A DNA stretch of 64,000 nt from assembly GCF_001513955.1 (NCBI RefSeq), contig NZ_KQ948147.1:817499-881498 (forward strand), written 5' to 3'. The notes beneath the pieces are model-generated. The model was not told where the DNA came from and did no database searches. It saw only the letters and a program-made list of their open reading frames with translations. This document shows positions 1 to 8,538 of the stretch, one piece after another. Within the stretch, counting starts at the first letter, position 1, and each line of letters starts with the position of its first letter. The stretch is from Streptomyces pseudovenezuelae (lineage in GTDB: Bacteria; Actinomycetota; Actinomycetes; Streptomycetales; Streptomycetaceae). A program made the position numbers and the translations under genes.

Positions 1-238
1 CCCGCACGTCCCCCGGGCCGACGTCCGGAAAGCGGGCCGCACGGCGGATCATGCCGACGACCCCGTGGGACTGACCCGCCCCCTCGACACGGTCCTCGGC
101 CGGGTCGTCGTCGCCCTTCCCGACCAGACCCCGCCGTCCCCCGCCGTCCGCGCACCGCGACCCACGGCGCGGCCCCCGCCACCTCGCGGTCGACCGCGCC
201 GGATCCGGCTCACCCGTGCCGACAGATTCCCCCGCGCC
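1..238. other. Window edge, no supported gene
   Basis: No coding region can be supported here. An ATG on the minus strand at 52 would open a frame that leaves the window after 17 codons and begins MIRRAARFPDVGPGD. That is loosely like a GNAT acetyltransferase start, but it is too short to call. The long plus-strand open frame from 65 is a shadow of the high GC content. Confidence 0.5.
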
Positions 239-949
239 TCACCCCAGCCGCGCGTGCAGGAAGGGCACCGTCCGCTCCCAGGCGCGGGTGGCCGACTCGG
301 CGTCGTGGACCTCGGGGCGGCCGTCGTTGAAGAAGGCGTGGTTCGCCGGGTACAGGTGCAGGTCCGGGGTGATGCCGGACTGCTCGCGCACGGTCTCGCG
401 CAGGGCCTGCAGGCTTTCCGCCGGGATGGTCTCGTCGAGCTCGCCGTAGTGGCCGAGGATCTCCGCCTTCAGGTTCGAGAAGTCGGGCAGCTCGCCCTGG
501 ATCACGCCGTAGAACGGCACCGCGGCACTCACCCGCGGGTCCGCCGCCGCCAGGTACAGGACGAATCCGCCGCCCATGCAGAAGCCGACCGCGCCCACGG
601 TGTCCGAGGTGACCTCGTCCAGCGACAGCAGGTGGTCGACCGCGCCGGCCAGCAGCTCCACGCCCCGCGAGACCGGCAGCGCCTGCATCATCCGCAGGGC
701 CTCGGCGCTCTCGTGGGCGACATTGCCGCCGTACAGGTCGGGAGCGAGCGCGACGAAGCCCTCCGCCGCCAGCCGGTCGGCGACGTCGGCGATGTGGTCG
801 GTCAGCCCCCACCACTCCTGGATCACGATGACCCCCGGCCCGCTCCCGGACGGCGGCAGCGCCAGATAGCCGTGCGCGGTGGTGCCGCCGCTCGGGAAGG
901 TGACGTTCTGGTGGGCGGGTGCTCCGGTCGACTTCGGCAGTTCGGCCAT
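239..949 (-). CDS. Dienelactone hydrolase family protein
   Basis: A 236-residue cytosolic alpha/beta hydrolase of the dienelactone hydrolase family, the usual length for single-domain members. The Cys-Asp-His triad is visible: C124 in GFCMGG, D172 in GELDETIP and H204 in PANHAFFND. The family opens dienelactones in chloroaromatic breakdown, but most Streptomyces paralogues have unknown ester or lactone substrates. I chose the ATG at 949 because AGGAG lies just upstream; the longer in-frame extension to 1150 has no such site and would cover the promoter of the divergent VOC gene. The family is sure, the substrate is not. Confidence 0.9.
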   Translation of the reverse strand: MAELPKSTGAPAHQNVTFPSGGTTAHGYLALPPSGSGPGVIVIQEWWGLTDHIADVADRLAAEGFVALAPDLYGGNVAHESAEALRMMQALPVSRGVELLAGAVDHLLSLDEVTSDTVGAVGFCMGGGFVLYLAAADPRVSAAVPFYGVIQGELPDFSNLKAEILGHYGELDETIPAESLQALRETVREQSGITPDLHLYPANHAFFNDGRPEVHDAESATRAWERTVPFLHARLG

Positions 950-1079
950 GGTGCTCGACTCCTGTGCGGTCCGGTGGACGGGGGGCGCCGGAGCCATGAC
1001 CCCGGCGGTGATCACCAGCCTGCCACGCGCCGTACGGCCCGCCGACACAGGCCCCGGGGACCGGACTGGCGCCCTCGAC

Positions 1080-1093
1080 GTTTTACGTATAAC
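1080..1093. promoter_or_regulatory. 14-bp near-palindrome in a divergent promoter
   Basis: GTTTTACGTATAAC is a dyad with two mismatched positions (arms GTTxTAC/GTAxAAC). It lies between the divergent hydrolase and VOC genes and overlaps a TATAAC that could serve as a -10 box for the plus-strand gene. It could be an operator, but no regulator gene is adjacent. Confidence 0.35.
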
Positions 1094-1127
1094 CTCTCCC
1101 GTCAACCACCCGTCCCGAGAGGTTCCG

Positions 1128-1520
1128 ATGAGACGCGTCGCCCTGGTCACCCTCGTCGTCGACGACTACGACGAGGCGATCCGCTTCTACACCGAAGCCC
1201 TCGGCTTCCGGCTCGTCGAGGACGCCCCCCGCCCCGACGGCTCCCGCTGGGTCGTCGTGCGGCCGGACGAGCGCGAGGCCGGCACCGACCTGCTGCTCGC
1301 CCGCGCCAAGGACGAGGCCCAGCAGGGCCGGGTGGGGAACCAGACCGGCGGCCGCGTCGGCTTCTTCCTGCACACCGACGACTTCGCCCGCGACCACGCC
1401 CGCATGCTCGCCGCGGGCGTGACCTTCCTGGAGGAGCCCCGCCACGAGCCCTACGGCTCGGTCGCCGTCTTCCAGGACCTCTACGGAAACCGCTGGGATT
1501 TGCTCCAGCCCGCCGACTGA
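1128..1520 (+). CDS. VOC superfamily protein (glyoxalase/bleomycin-resistance fold)
   Basis: A 130-residue single-domain vicinal-oxygen-chelate protein. It starts RRVALVTLVVDDYDEAIRFYTE, typical of the first beta-alpha-beta repeat, and ends with ...FQDLYGNRWDLLQP, which carries the usual DxxGN(R/L)W(D/E)L signature. Substrates in this subfamily are generally unknown. The start is the ATG at 1128, preceded by GAGAGG; an upstream in-frame extension to 879 would run through the divergent promoter. It lies 42 bp before the adenosine deaminase gene and may be co-transcribed with it. Confidence 0.88.
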   Translation: MRRVALVTLVVDDYDEAIRFYTEALGFRLVEDAPRPDGSRWVVVRPDEREAGTDLLLARAKDEAQQGRVGNQTGGRVGFFLHTDDFARDHARMLAAGVTFLEEPRHEPYGSVAVFQDLYGNRWDLLQPAD

Positions 1521-1562
1521 CCCTCCCGCCACCCTGCTCGACGTTCGAAGAAAGACCTCGCC

Positions 1563-2627
1563 ATGACCGCTACGCGCGTAGACGCCGACCTGATCCGCCG
1601 CCTCCCCAAGGCCGTCCTGCACGACCACCTCGACGGCGGCCTGCGCCCCGCCACCGTGGTGGAGCTCGCGGCCGAGGTCGGCCACACCCTGCCCACCACC
1701 GACCCGGACGAGCTCGCCGCCTGGTACTTCGACGCCGCCAACTCCGGCGACCTGGTGCGCTACATAGCCACCTTCGAGCACACCCTCGCCGTCATGCAGA
1801 CCCGCGAGGGCCTGCTGCGCACGGCCGAGGAGTACGTCCTGGACCTGGCCGCGGACGGGGTCGTGTACGGCGAGGTGCGCTACGCCCCCGAGCTGAACAC
1901 CAACGGCGGGCTGGCCATGGCCGAGGTCGTCGAGACCGTCCAGGAGGGCCTGGCCGCCGGTATGGCGAAGGCCGCCGCCGCGGGCACCCCGGTGCGGGTC
2001 GGCACCCTGCTGTGCGGGATGCGGATGTTCGACCGGGTGCGCGAGGCCGCCGACCTGGCCGTGGCCTTCCGCGACGCCGGTGTCGTCGGCTTCGACATCG
2101 CGGGCGCCGAGGACGGCTTCCCGGCCGCCGACCACCTGGCCGCCTTCGAGCACCTGCGCCGCGAGAGCGTGCCCTTCACCATCCACGCCGGTGAGGCCCA
2201 CGGGCTGCCGAGCATCCACCAGGCAGTGCAGGTGTGCGGGGCCCAGCGGCTGGGCCACGGTGTGCGGATCACCGAGGACATCGTCGAGGGCAAGCTCGGC
2301 CGGCTCGCGGGCTGGGTCCGGGACCGCCGTATCGCCCTGGAGATGTGCCCGACCTCCAACCTCCAGACCGGCGCGGCCGGCTCGATCGCCGAGCACCCCA
2401 TCACGGCTCTGAAGGACCTGGGCTTCCGGGTCACCCTCAACACCGACAACCGGCTGGTGTCGGGGACGACGATGACCCGGGAGATGTCCCTGCTGGTCGA
2501 GGAGGGCGGCTGGACGGTCGAGGACCTGCGCACGGTCACGGTGAACGCGCTCAAGAGCGCCTTCATCCCGTTCGACGAGGGCAAGGCCCTCATCGACGAC
2601 GTCGTCCTGCCGGGCTACGCGCTCTGA
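1563..2627 (+). CDS. add: Adenosine deaminase
   Basis: A 354-residue zinc-dependent adenosine deaminase converting (deoxy)adenosine to (deoxy)inosine in purine salvage. Metal and catalytic motifs are in the expected order: H20-x-H22 in LHDHLDGG, H208-A-G-E211, H232 in LGHGVRI and D295 in LNTDN, plus the CPTSN motif at about 262-266. The ATG at 1563 follows a GAAAGA ribosome-binding site. The 3' end overlaps the convergent DinB gene by 13 bp. Confidence 0.95.
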   Translation: MTATRVDADLIRRLPKAVLHDHLDGGLRPATVVELAAEVGHTLPTTDPDELAAWYFDAANSGDLVRYIATFEHTLAVMQTREGLLRTAEEYVLDLAADGVVYGEVRYAPELNTNGGLAMAEVVETVQEGLAAGMAKAAAAGTPVRVGTLLCGMRMFDRVREAADLAVAFRDAGVVGFDIAGAEDGFPAADHLAAFEHLRRESVPFTIHAGEAHGLPSIHQAVQVCGAQRLGHGVRITEDIVEGKLGRLAGWVRDRRIALEMCPTSNLQTGAAGSIAEHPITALKDLGFRVTLNTDNRLVSGTTMTREMSLLVEEGGWTVEDLRTVTVNALKSAFIPFDEGKALIDDVVLPGYAL

Positions 2628-3136
2628 AGCAGCCCCCGCAGATAGGCGGCCTGTCCGACGTGCTGGAGATCGTCGGACAGGACGCTGACCAGCCGTACCC
2701 CCAGGGTGACCGGCGGATCCCAGTTCTCGTCCACCACGCGCTCCAGGTCCCCGGCCGTCAGCCCGCGCAGGGCTTCGAGACTCTGGGCGTGCACGGCGTC
2801 GTAGTAGCCGGTGAGCAGGTCCGCCGAGTCGACCCGCACCTTGGCGACCTGCGCGGAGGTGTGGCCGTAGCCGAGGTCGCGCGGTTTCAGGTCGAGGCCG
2901 AACCGCTTCTCCCAGTCCTGCGTCAGCCACACCTGGTCGAGGCCGAACGCACCGGCGACATGGTCGTCCTGGACGCGTGTGAGATGCCAGATCAGCCAGG
3001 CGAGGGAGTTGGCGTCGGGGCCGGGTCGGTGGTTGAGGTCGTCGGGACCCAGGCCCTCGACGGCGGCGTGGACTTCTTCCTGGATGCGGCTGAAGCCGTC
3101 GATGAGGATGTCCTTTGCATGCATGCCATCCACCAT
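2615..3136 (-). CDS. DinB family protein (mycothiol-transferase-like four-helix protein)
   Basis: About 173 residues of the DinB/DUF664 fold. The N-terminal SLAWLIWHLTRVQDDH, a central D-H region and the C-terminal DDLQHVGQAAYLRG supply the three histidines that usually bind the metal (HxxR...H...HxGQ). Family members include mycothiol-dependent S-transferases of actinobacteria. The start is ambiguous: in-frame candidates are at 3148, 3136, a GTG at 3133 and 3124, none with a clear ribosome-binding site. I chose 3136. Confidence 0.85.
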   Translation of the reverse strand: MVDGMHAKDILIDGFSRIQEEVHAAVEGLGPDDLNHRPGPDANSLAWLIWHLTRVQDDHVAGAFGLDQVWLTQDWEKRFGLDLKPRDLGYGHTSAQVAKVRVDSADLLTGYYDAVHAQSLEALRGLTAGDLERVVDENWDPPVTLGVRLVSVLSDDLQHVGQAAYLRGLLQSA

Positions 3137-3204
3137 CGCGCATCGCACCGCGTCCCGCGTCGGAATCCAGCTCTGGTGTCATGCGCCGGAATCCGGCTCC
3201 CGTG

Positions 3205-4728
3205 TCACGCGTCGGGAATCCAGCTCCCGTGGAAGCCGAGCGGCACCCGGCCCGGCAGATGGATCCGGGCCACCGGCTCGCCCGTGAAGTCCTGGGCCGC
3301 GAGGATCACCAGGTCCGAGGCCCCGCGCTCGGGGTTGTGGACATACGCGATCGCGTACCCGTCGTCCTCGGCGGCCCGGCCGTCGCACGGGTCCGACGGC
3401 ACGAACACGGCCTCGCTCGCCGCCGCCCCCCGGGGCAGCCGGTGCACCTGCGAGGTGCCGCGCAGCAGGTCGTGCTTGATGAGCGCGTTGCTGAACGCCC
3501 GGTCGGGCGGCGGATTGCCGTCGACCGCCTGATAGGCCACCGCCATCTCCGCGGCTGCCGCCGAGTAGCCGTAACGGTGCCGACGCGACACCAACGCCTC
3601 GTTGACACGCGGGAATTCCTGGGGGCGGTCGTCGAGGGTCCGGGTCCGCACCCGCCCCTGACGCAGGTCGACCGTCCAGCGGTCAAGGCGGGGGGTGCCC
3701 GGCGAGTACGGCCCGCCCGAGCCGTTGCCCGCGACAAGGAAGGGCGCGTCGAAGTTGGTCATGTCGACGACCAGGTTCGAGCCCTCCTCGTACGCGTTGA
3801 GGGTGTGCGAGTAGTACACCGGGTCGACCTCGAACCAGCGGACCGTGCCTCCCGCGCGCGGCAGTACGCCGACCCGTGCCGGATGCCGGTCGTTCCAGAC
3901 GTAGGGCACGATGTCGCCGCGCTCGGCGCCCGCCGGGTCGAAGGTGACCGGCATGTCGAGGATGATCACGTAGTGCTCGGTGAGGGCGAAGTCGTGGATC
4001 ATCGGGGCGTCGGCCACCGGGATCCGCGTGCTGCGCGAGACACGGCCCGCCGGGTCCACGACCAGGTGCCGCACATGGTCCCAGGTCGGGTAGTAGGCGA
4101 TCGCGTGCAGCTCACCGGCGTGGACGTCGAACTTGGTGTGCGCGGTGAACGCGCCCTCCAGGGTGCCCCGGAAGTCGTAGGTGCCCACGGTGTTCAGCTC
4201 GTCGTCGAGCTCGTACGGCAGGGGGCCGCTCTCCTGGAGCGCAAGGATGCGCCCCCGGTGCGGGATCACATGGGTGTTGCACGGGAAGTCGTCCGGCGGC
4301 ACCGGTCCCGGGTAGGGCTCGCCGAGTTTCCTCGCCACCTGGGAGGAGCGCACCCAGCGGTTGCGGTACCACTCGGCGCGTCCCTCGCGCAGCCGGACGC
4401 CGTGCACCATGCCGTCGCCGAGCATCCAGTGGTGGGCGCGAGGATCCTCCAGGCCCAGCACGTTGGGGCCGGTGCGCAGGTAGCGGCCGCTCAGCTCGCG
4501 CGGGATGCGCCCGGTGACCGGCAGGTCGAAGGCCGTGAGTTCCTCGGTGACCGGCTTGAAGGCGCCCTCCAGGAACGGGAAGTGGCGCGTCCGGGCCGGG
4601 CGCTGCGCCGCGGCGGCGGGTCCCGCGCCCACTCCCGTGCCGGACAGTCCGCCCGCGGCCGCGACCGCCGCCGCGCCACGCAGTACGTTCCGTCGGGTGG
4701 GGCTCGTCGTGCGTGTGGAGTCTGTCAT
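3205..4728 (-). CDS. Carotenoid oxygenase, TAT-exported
   Basis: A 507-residue non-haem iron carotenoid/stilbene cleavage dioxygenase (RPE65/CCD family). Residues 1-41 look like a twin-arginine signal (PTRRNVLRG followed by an Ala-rich stretch). All four iron-ligand histidines are present: H197 in TAHTKF, H245 in PMIHDF, H308 in YYSHTLNAYE and H500 in the C-terminal GFHGSW. The ATG at 4728 has AGGAG 10 bp upstream. Export is unusual for a carotenoid-cleaving enzyme and could point to lignin-derived stilbenes or extracellular apocarotenoids (inference). No carotenoid synthesis genes are adjacent. Confidence 0.92.
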   Translation of the reverse strand: MTDSTRTTSPTRRNVLRGAAAVAAAGGLSGTGVGAGPAAAAQRPARTRHFPFLEGAFKPVTEELTAFDLPVTGRIPRELSGRYLRTGPNVLGLEDPRAHHWMLGDGMVHGVRLREGRAEWYRNRWVRSSQVARKLGEPYPGPVPPDDFPCNTHVIPHRGRILALQESGPLPYELDDELNTVGTYDFRGTLEGAFTAHTKFDVHAGELHAIAYYPTWDHVRHLVVDPAGRVSRSTRIPVADAPMIHDFALTEHYVIILDMPVTFDPAGAERGDIVPYVWNDRHPARVGVLPRAGGTVRWFEVDPVYYSHTLNAYEEGSNLVVDMTNFDAPFLVAGNGSGGPYSPGTPRLDRWTVDLRQGRVRTRTLDDRPQEFPRVNEALVSRRHRYGYSAAAAEMAVAYQAVDGNPPPDRAFSNALIKHDLLRGTSQVHRLPRGAAASEAVFVPSDPCDGRAAEDDGYAIAYVHNPERGASDLVILAAQDFTGEPVARIHLPGRVPLGFHGSWIPDA

Positions 4729-4858
4729 CTTCCCTGCTCCTGACCGCAGTTGTCTTCGGGGACGGTCATGAGTCTGGGGTGTGCGGCGGCTCGGGTCAGG
4801 AGGGGTGGGCCCCGTCCTGGGGGTGGTGCCAGGCCCCCTGTTCTTCCGGCGCGGTGGC

Positions 4859-5737
4859 TCAGCCGTCCAGCAGCGCCATCAACGCCCGCGCCGCCGGACT
4901 GGTGGCCTGCGGGGGCGGCAGCAGGGCGACCGTCTCGTACACGGTCTCGCCGGTGCCCTTGACGGGCAGGGCCGTCAGCGAGGGACGCTTGTGCCGGAAG
5001 TGCTGCGGGACGACCGCCACCCCGAGGTTCTCGTCCACCAGGTCGAGAAGGCTGTGCACGTCGTTGACCTCAAGGGCGACCGTCCGGCGCACGCCCGCCC
5101 CGGCGAAGACGGCGTCGGTGGTGCGGCGCGGCCCCCAGTCCGGGTGGAAGTCGACGAAGACCTCGCCGCCCAGGTCCTCCGGGGTCACGGCCGCGCCGGC
5201 CGCCGCGAGCGGGTGGCTGGGATGGCACAGCACGGTCATCGGCTCGCTGGTCAGCGGTACGGCCCGCAGCTGGTCGCTCTCCTCCCGCGTCCCCCGCACG
5301 GCGAACGCCAGGTCCAGACGCCCCGCGGCGACCTCCTCGGCGAGCGCGCCCGAGCCCGCCTGCCGCAGACAGATCTCCACGTCCGGATGCTGCCGCCGGA
5401 ACGCGGCCAGCAGCCCCGCCACATGCACCCCGGCGATGCACTGCTCGGAGCCCAGCGCGAGCATCCCGCGCAGCACCCCCTGCACCGCGGCCACCGCCTC
5501 GTGGGCGGAACGCACCTGTGCGAGGATCCGCTCGGCCTCGCCGAGCAGGGCGCGCCCCGCGGGGGTGAGCGTCACCCGGCGGGTGGTGCGCACGAACAGC
5601 GGGGTCTGCAGCTCCCGCTCCAGCGCCCGGATGGACGCGGACAGCCCGGACTGCGACACCAGGAGCCGTTCGGCGGCCCGGGTGAAGTGCTGGTCCTCGG
5701 CGACCGCCACGAAGTGCTGAAGATGGCGCAGTTCCAT
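4859..5737 (-). CDS. LysR-type transcriptional regulator
   Basis: A 292-residue LysR regulator. The N-terminal winged helix-turn-helix reads MELRHLQHFVAVAEDQHFTR and SQSGLSASIRALERELQTPLF, and the effector-binding fold occupies about 90-290. The start at 5737 is the usual MELRHL and removes a 44-residue upstream shadow. It is divergent from an aldo/keto reductase, the typical LysR-target layout, and a dyad lies in the gap. Confidence 0.93.
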   Translation of the reverse strand: MELRHLQHFVAVAEDQHFTRAAERLLVSQSGLSASIRALERELQTPLFVRTTRRVTLTPAGRALLGEAERILAQVRSAHEAVAAVQGVLRGMLALGSEQCIAGVHVAGLLAAFRRQHPDVEICLRQAGSGALAEEVAAGRLDLAFAVRGTREESDQLRAVPLTSEPMTVLCHPSHPLAAAGAAVTPEDLGGEVFVDFHPDWGPRRTTDAVFAGAGVRRTVALEVNDVHSLLDLVDENLGVAVVPQHFRHKRPSLTALPVKGTGETVYETVALLPPPQATSPAARALMALLDG

Positions 5738-5757
5738 GATTGAGAAGCCTAACCGCT

Positions 5758-5773
5758 GAATTCCATCGGATTC
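5758..5773. promoter_or_regulatory. Candidate LysR operator dyad
   Basis: GAATTCCATCGGATTC is an interrupted dyad (GAAT.C.AT.G.ATTC) in the gap between the LysR gene and the divergent aldo/keto reductase, about 20 bp upstream of the LysR start. LysR proteins bind such interrupted dyads and autoregulate. The assignment is by position only. Confidence 0.35.
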
Positions 5774-5861
5774 TTCTGTTGGACCAATGCCCCCAGGTCG
5801 CGAAAGAGTGGTGGGGGATTCACGACTTTGGTTCCACCGTGCCAACCCCTCTGGAGTCGCG

Positions 5862-6857
<996 letters not shown>

Positions 6858-6891
6858 CCGACGCGGCCCTCATGGCCGCGAGCAGTCGTAC

Positions 6892-6928
6892 GGCCCGGGC
6901 GCCGGCCTCCTCGGCCGGCGCCCGGGCC
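6892..6928. terminator. Perfect 16-bp-stem hairpin between convergent genes
   Basis: A 16-bp arm (6892-6907) and its exact reverse complement (6913-6928) flank a 5-nt TCCTC loop. It lies between the end of the aldo/keto reductase gene and the end of the convergent DUF1905 gene. There is no T-tract, so it would be a bidirectional, actinobacterial-style terminator. Confidence 0.8.
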
Positions 6929-6977
6929 CTTCGCGTCCGGCGACCCCGGCTGGTCGTGGCCACTTCCGGGAGCCCGC

Positions 6978-7262
6978 TCAGCCGGTCCGCTCCTCGATGC
7001 GCACGGTCACCGTGTCACCCACGTCCTTGCCGATGGCCTTCCGCACGTCGGCCTTGACCGGCAGCATGTGGGTGCCGTCCCCGAGGGCCATGAAGGAGCT
7101 CCGGAAAGGGTGCCCGTCGATCGTCCCGCGGACCTTGACGAGACCCCGGGTGCCGAAGAACTCCACCGAGGCGGGCCAGTGGACACAGGTCCAGCCGCCC
7201 TTCCCCGGGTTCCTGCTGAGGACCGCGGTGAACTCCGCGTCCGCCCTTCCGGTCGTGGCCAT
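6978..7262 (-). CDS. DUF1905 domain protein
   Basis: A 94-residue protein of the DUF1905 beta-barrel family. It carries the core W-x-x-x-x-x-P-x-x-V-x-x-x-F-G-T-R-G-x-V-K-V-R-G (residues about 23-48) and the ending D-V-G-D-T-V-T-V-R-I. Function is unknown. The ATG at 7262 has GAGGGAG upstream; extending to 7322 adds a poorly conserved tail. Confidence 0.85.
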   Translation of the reverse strand: MATTGRADAEFTAVLSRNPGKGGWTCVHWPASVEFFGTRGLVKVRGTIDGHPFRSSFMALGDGTHMLPVKADVRKAIGKDVGDTVTVRIEERTG

Positions 7263-7334
7263 GGTGCTCTCCCTCGCCGACGGCTTCCTCTTCAGGAGAC
7301 CACCGGCGAGGGGAGAACTCATCGCGGCCGTCCC

Positions 7335-7718
7335 TCACGCACCGGTGGGCACCCGGTCCAGGAAGCCGTGCACGGTCCTGATCCGGCCGTCCCCGGCCAG
7401 GGTGACGACGTCGGATCCCGCGACCGGCGCCGACCCGTCGGCCTCGCTCACCAGCTCCCAGGAGAACCGCGCGGTGTCGTGATGGCCGTCGACGGGGCCG
7501 GTGATCCGGAAGGCGAACCCCGGGAACTGCTCGTGGGCCGCCGCGATCACCGCGGCGATCCCGTCATGGCCCGTGACGTCGGCGAGCGGGTCCGTGTACC
7601 CGCCGCCGACCGCCCAGGCGGCGGCCACGGCCTTGGCGCGTGCCTCCGGCTCGCGGGCGTTCCAGGCTTCGAAGTAGCGGGCGACGGCACTCTCGTAGCG
7701 GTCGGTGTTCGCGGGCAT
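7335..7718 (-). CDS. SnoaL-like / NTF2-fold protein
   Basis: A 127-residue single-domain NTF2-like protein: an N-terminal helix (RYESAVARYFEAWNARE), GGGYTDPLADVTGHDGIAAVI and terminal strands ending VHGFLDRVP. SnoaL-like folds include polyketide cyclases and many non-enzymatic proteins; nothing nearby indicates a substrate. The ATG at 7718 follows GGAGG. It precedes the DUF1905 gene by 72 bp on the same strand. Confidence 0.85.
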   Translation of the reverse strand: MPANTDRYESAVARYFEAWNAREPEARAKAVAAAWAVGGGYTDPLADVTGHDGIAAVIAAAHEQFPGFAFRITGPVDGHHDTARFSWELVSEADGSAPVAGSDVVTLAGDGRIRTVHGFLDRVPTGA

Positions 7719-7808
7719 GGGAAATCAGCCTCCATCGAGGTCGTCTGTGCTGGTGGGACCTGCTGAGGCAACCCTGCCCGCGATGCCGGGAGCCGTCGAT
7801 TACTTCCC

Positions 7809-7836
7809 GGGTCATGGCGTTTGAACGGGTACCCGT
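7809..7836 (+). promoter_or_regulatory. Candidate SigB-type promoter overlapping a 12-bp palindrome
   Basis: GGGT at 7809-7812, 14 bp, then GGGTAC at 7827-7832 fits the Streptomyces stress-sigma consensus GNNT-N14-16-GGGTAY as I know it. The -10 is embedded in the perfect palindrome ACGGGTACCCGT (7825-7836), which could also be an operator. It reads towards 7865 and 8050. The surrounding 7719-8049 stretch holds no other recognisable gene. Confidence 0.4.
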
Positions 7837-7864
7837 CAGATTTCGGCCAGGAGGAGGGGGGAAT

Positions 7865-7927
7865 ATGCCAGGAGACTGGCCAAAAAGACGTGGTGACAGT
7901 GTTTCAGTAGTGAACATACTCGACTGA
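7865..7927 (+). CDS. Possible 20-residue leader or small protein
   Basis: ATG at 7865 has an exceptionally strong purine-rich ribosome-binding site (AGGAGGAGGGGG at 7849-7860) and opens a 20-codon frame, MPGDWPKRRGDSVSVVNILD, ending TGA at 7927. It lies between a candidate promoter and the TTA-containing gene at 8050. It is too short for codon statistics, and only conservation would establish it. Confidence 0.3.
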   Translation: MPGDWPKRRGDSVSVVNILD

Positions 7928-8049
7928 CAGGACCTTCACATCGAGCGAAGTGTTCGTCACGTACCGCAGCGAGAACCGAGTACCGCACATGAGGCGCACG
8001 GAAAGCGAGGCCCTGCCGGCAGGCGAACCAGCAAGCGGGGGAGTGGATC

Positions 8050-8460
8050 GTGCACGACGAATTCCTGTGCCACGTCACGGGGTACGGCATCTGTGACGGA
8101 CGGCGTATCGGTGTACCCCTCGGGACCTACCGTGCGCCCACCCTCGCCCTCGCCCTGTGGTGGCTGCGCGACCGGGCCTCGTGGATCGCCGACCGATTAG
8201 ACCCCCAGCCCGAGGCCGAGTACTTCCCGGCGGGCGCCCTCGCCCCCGTCGCCGCGACCGTGCTCGACGTGCCCGCCGTGATGCGGGCCTGGTGTGCCGA
8301 CCTGTACCAACAGGATCTGGTCGCCGACGAGTTGGCGGCCGGCCGGCTGGTGCGGATCGCCGCGAGCGACGACACCACGGAGTACGAACTGCTCGCCGAG
8401 TCCGTGGACGCCGTACGCATGCACCGGATGGCCTCGGCGCTCTTCACCCCCGTGGCCTGA
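8050..8460 (+). CDS. Conserved hypothetical protein with a TTA codon
   Basis: A 136-residue protein I do not recognise. It has an N-terminal beta-rich segment (FLCHVTGYGICDGRRIGVPLGTYRAPT), a helical W-rich stretch (LALALWWLRDRASWIADRL) and no signal peptide or membrane segment. Codon 50 is TTA (8197-8199), so translation should depend on the bldA tRNA-Leu(UUA). The GTG start at 8050 follows GGGGA. It sits alone, 78 bp before the FHA-ABC gene. Confidence 0.75.
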   Translation: MHDEFLCHVTGYGICDGRRIGVPLGTYRAPTLALALWWLRDRASWIADRLDPQPEAEYFPAGALAPVAATVLDVPAVMRAWCADLYQQDLVADELAAGRLVRIAASDDTTEYELLAESVDAVRMHRMASALFTPVA

Positions 8461-8538
8461 GCCGCCCCCCGCTCCTCGCCCTGTGCCCCCGGTCCGCGTC
8501 ACCAGGCGACCAAAGGGGTGAATCGGTAGAATTCTGGC

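Noticed and set aside
1..52. Possible minus-strand gene start (MIRRAARFPDVGPGD...) running off the left edge
   Set aside because: Only 17 codons are visible, with no clear ribosome-binding site, so a GNAT-like identity cannot be supported.
65..2194. 709-codon plus-strand open frame
   Set aside because: It crosses the hydrolase, VOC and deaminase genes in other frames. Its Arg/Pro-rich translation is a typical high-GC shadow.
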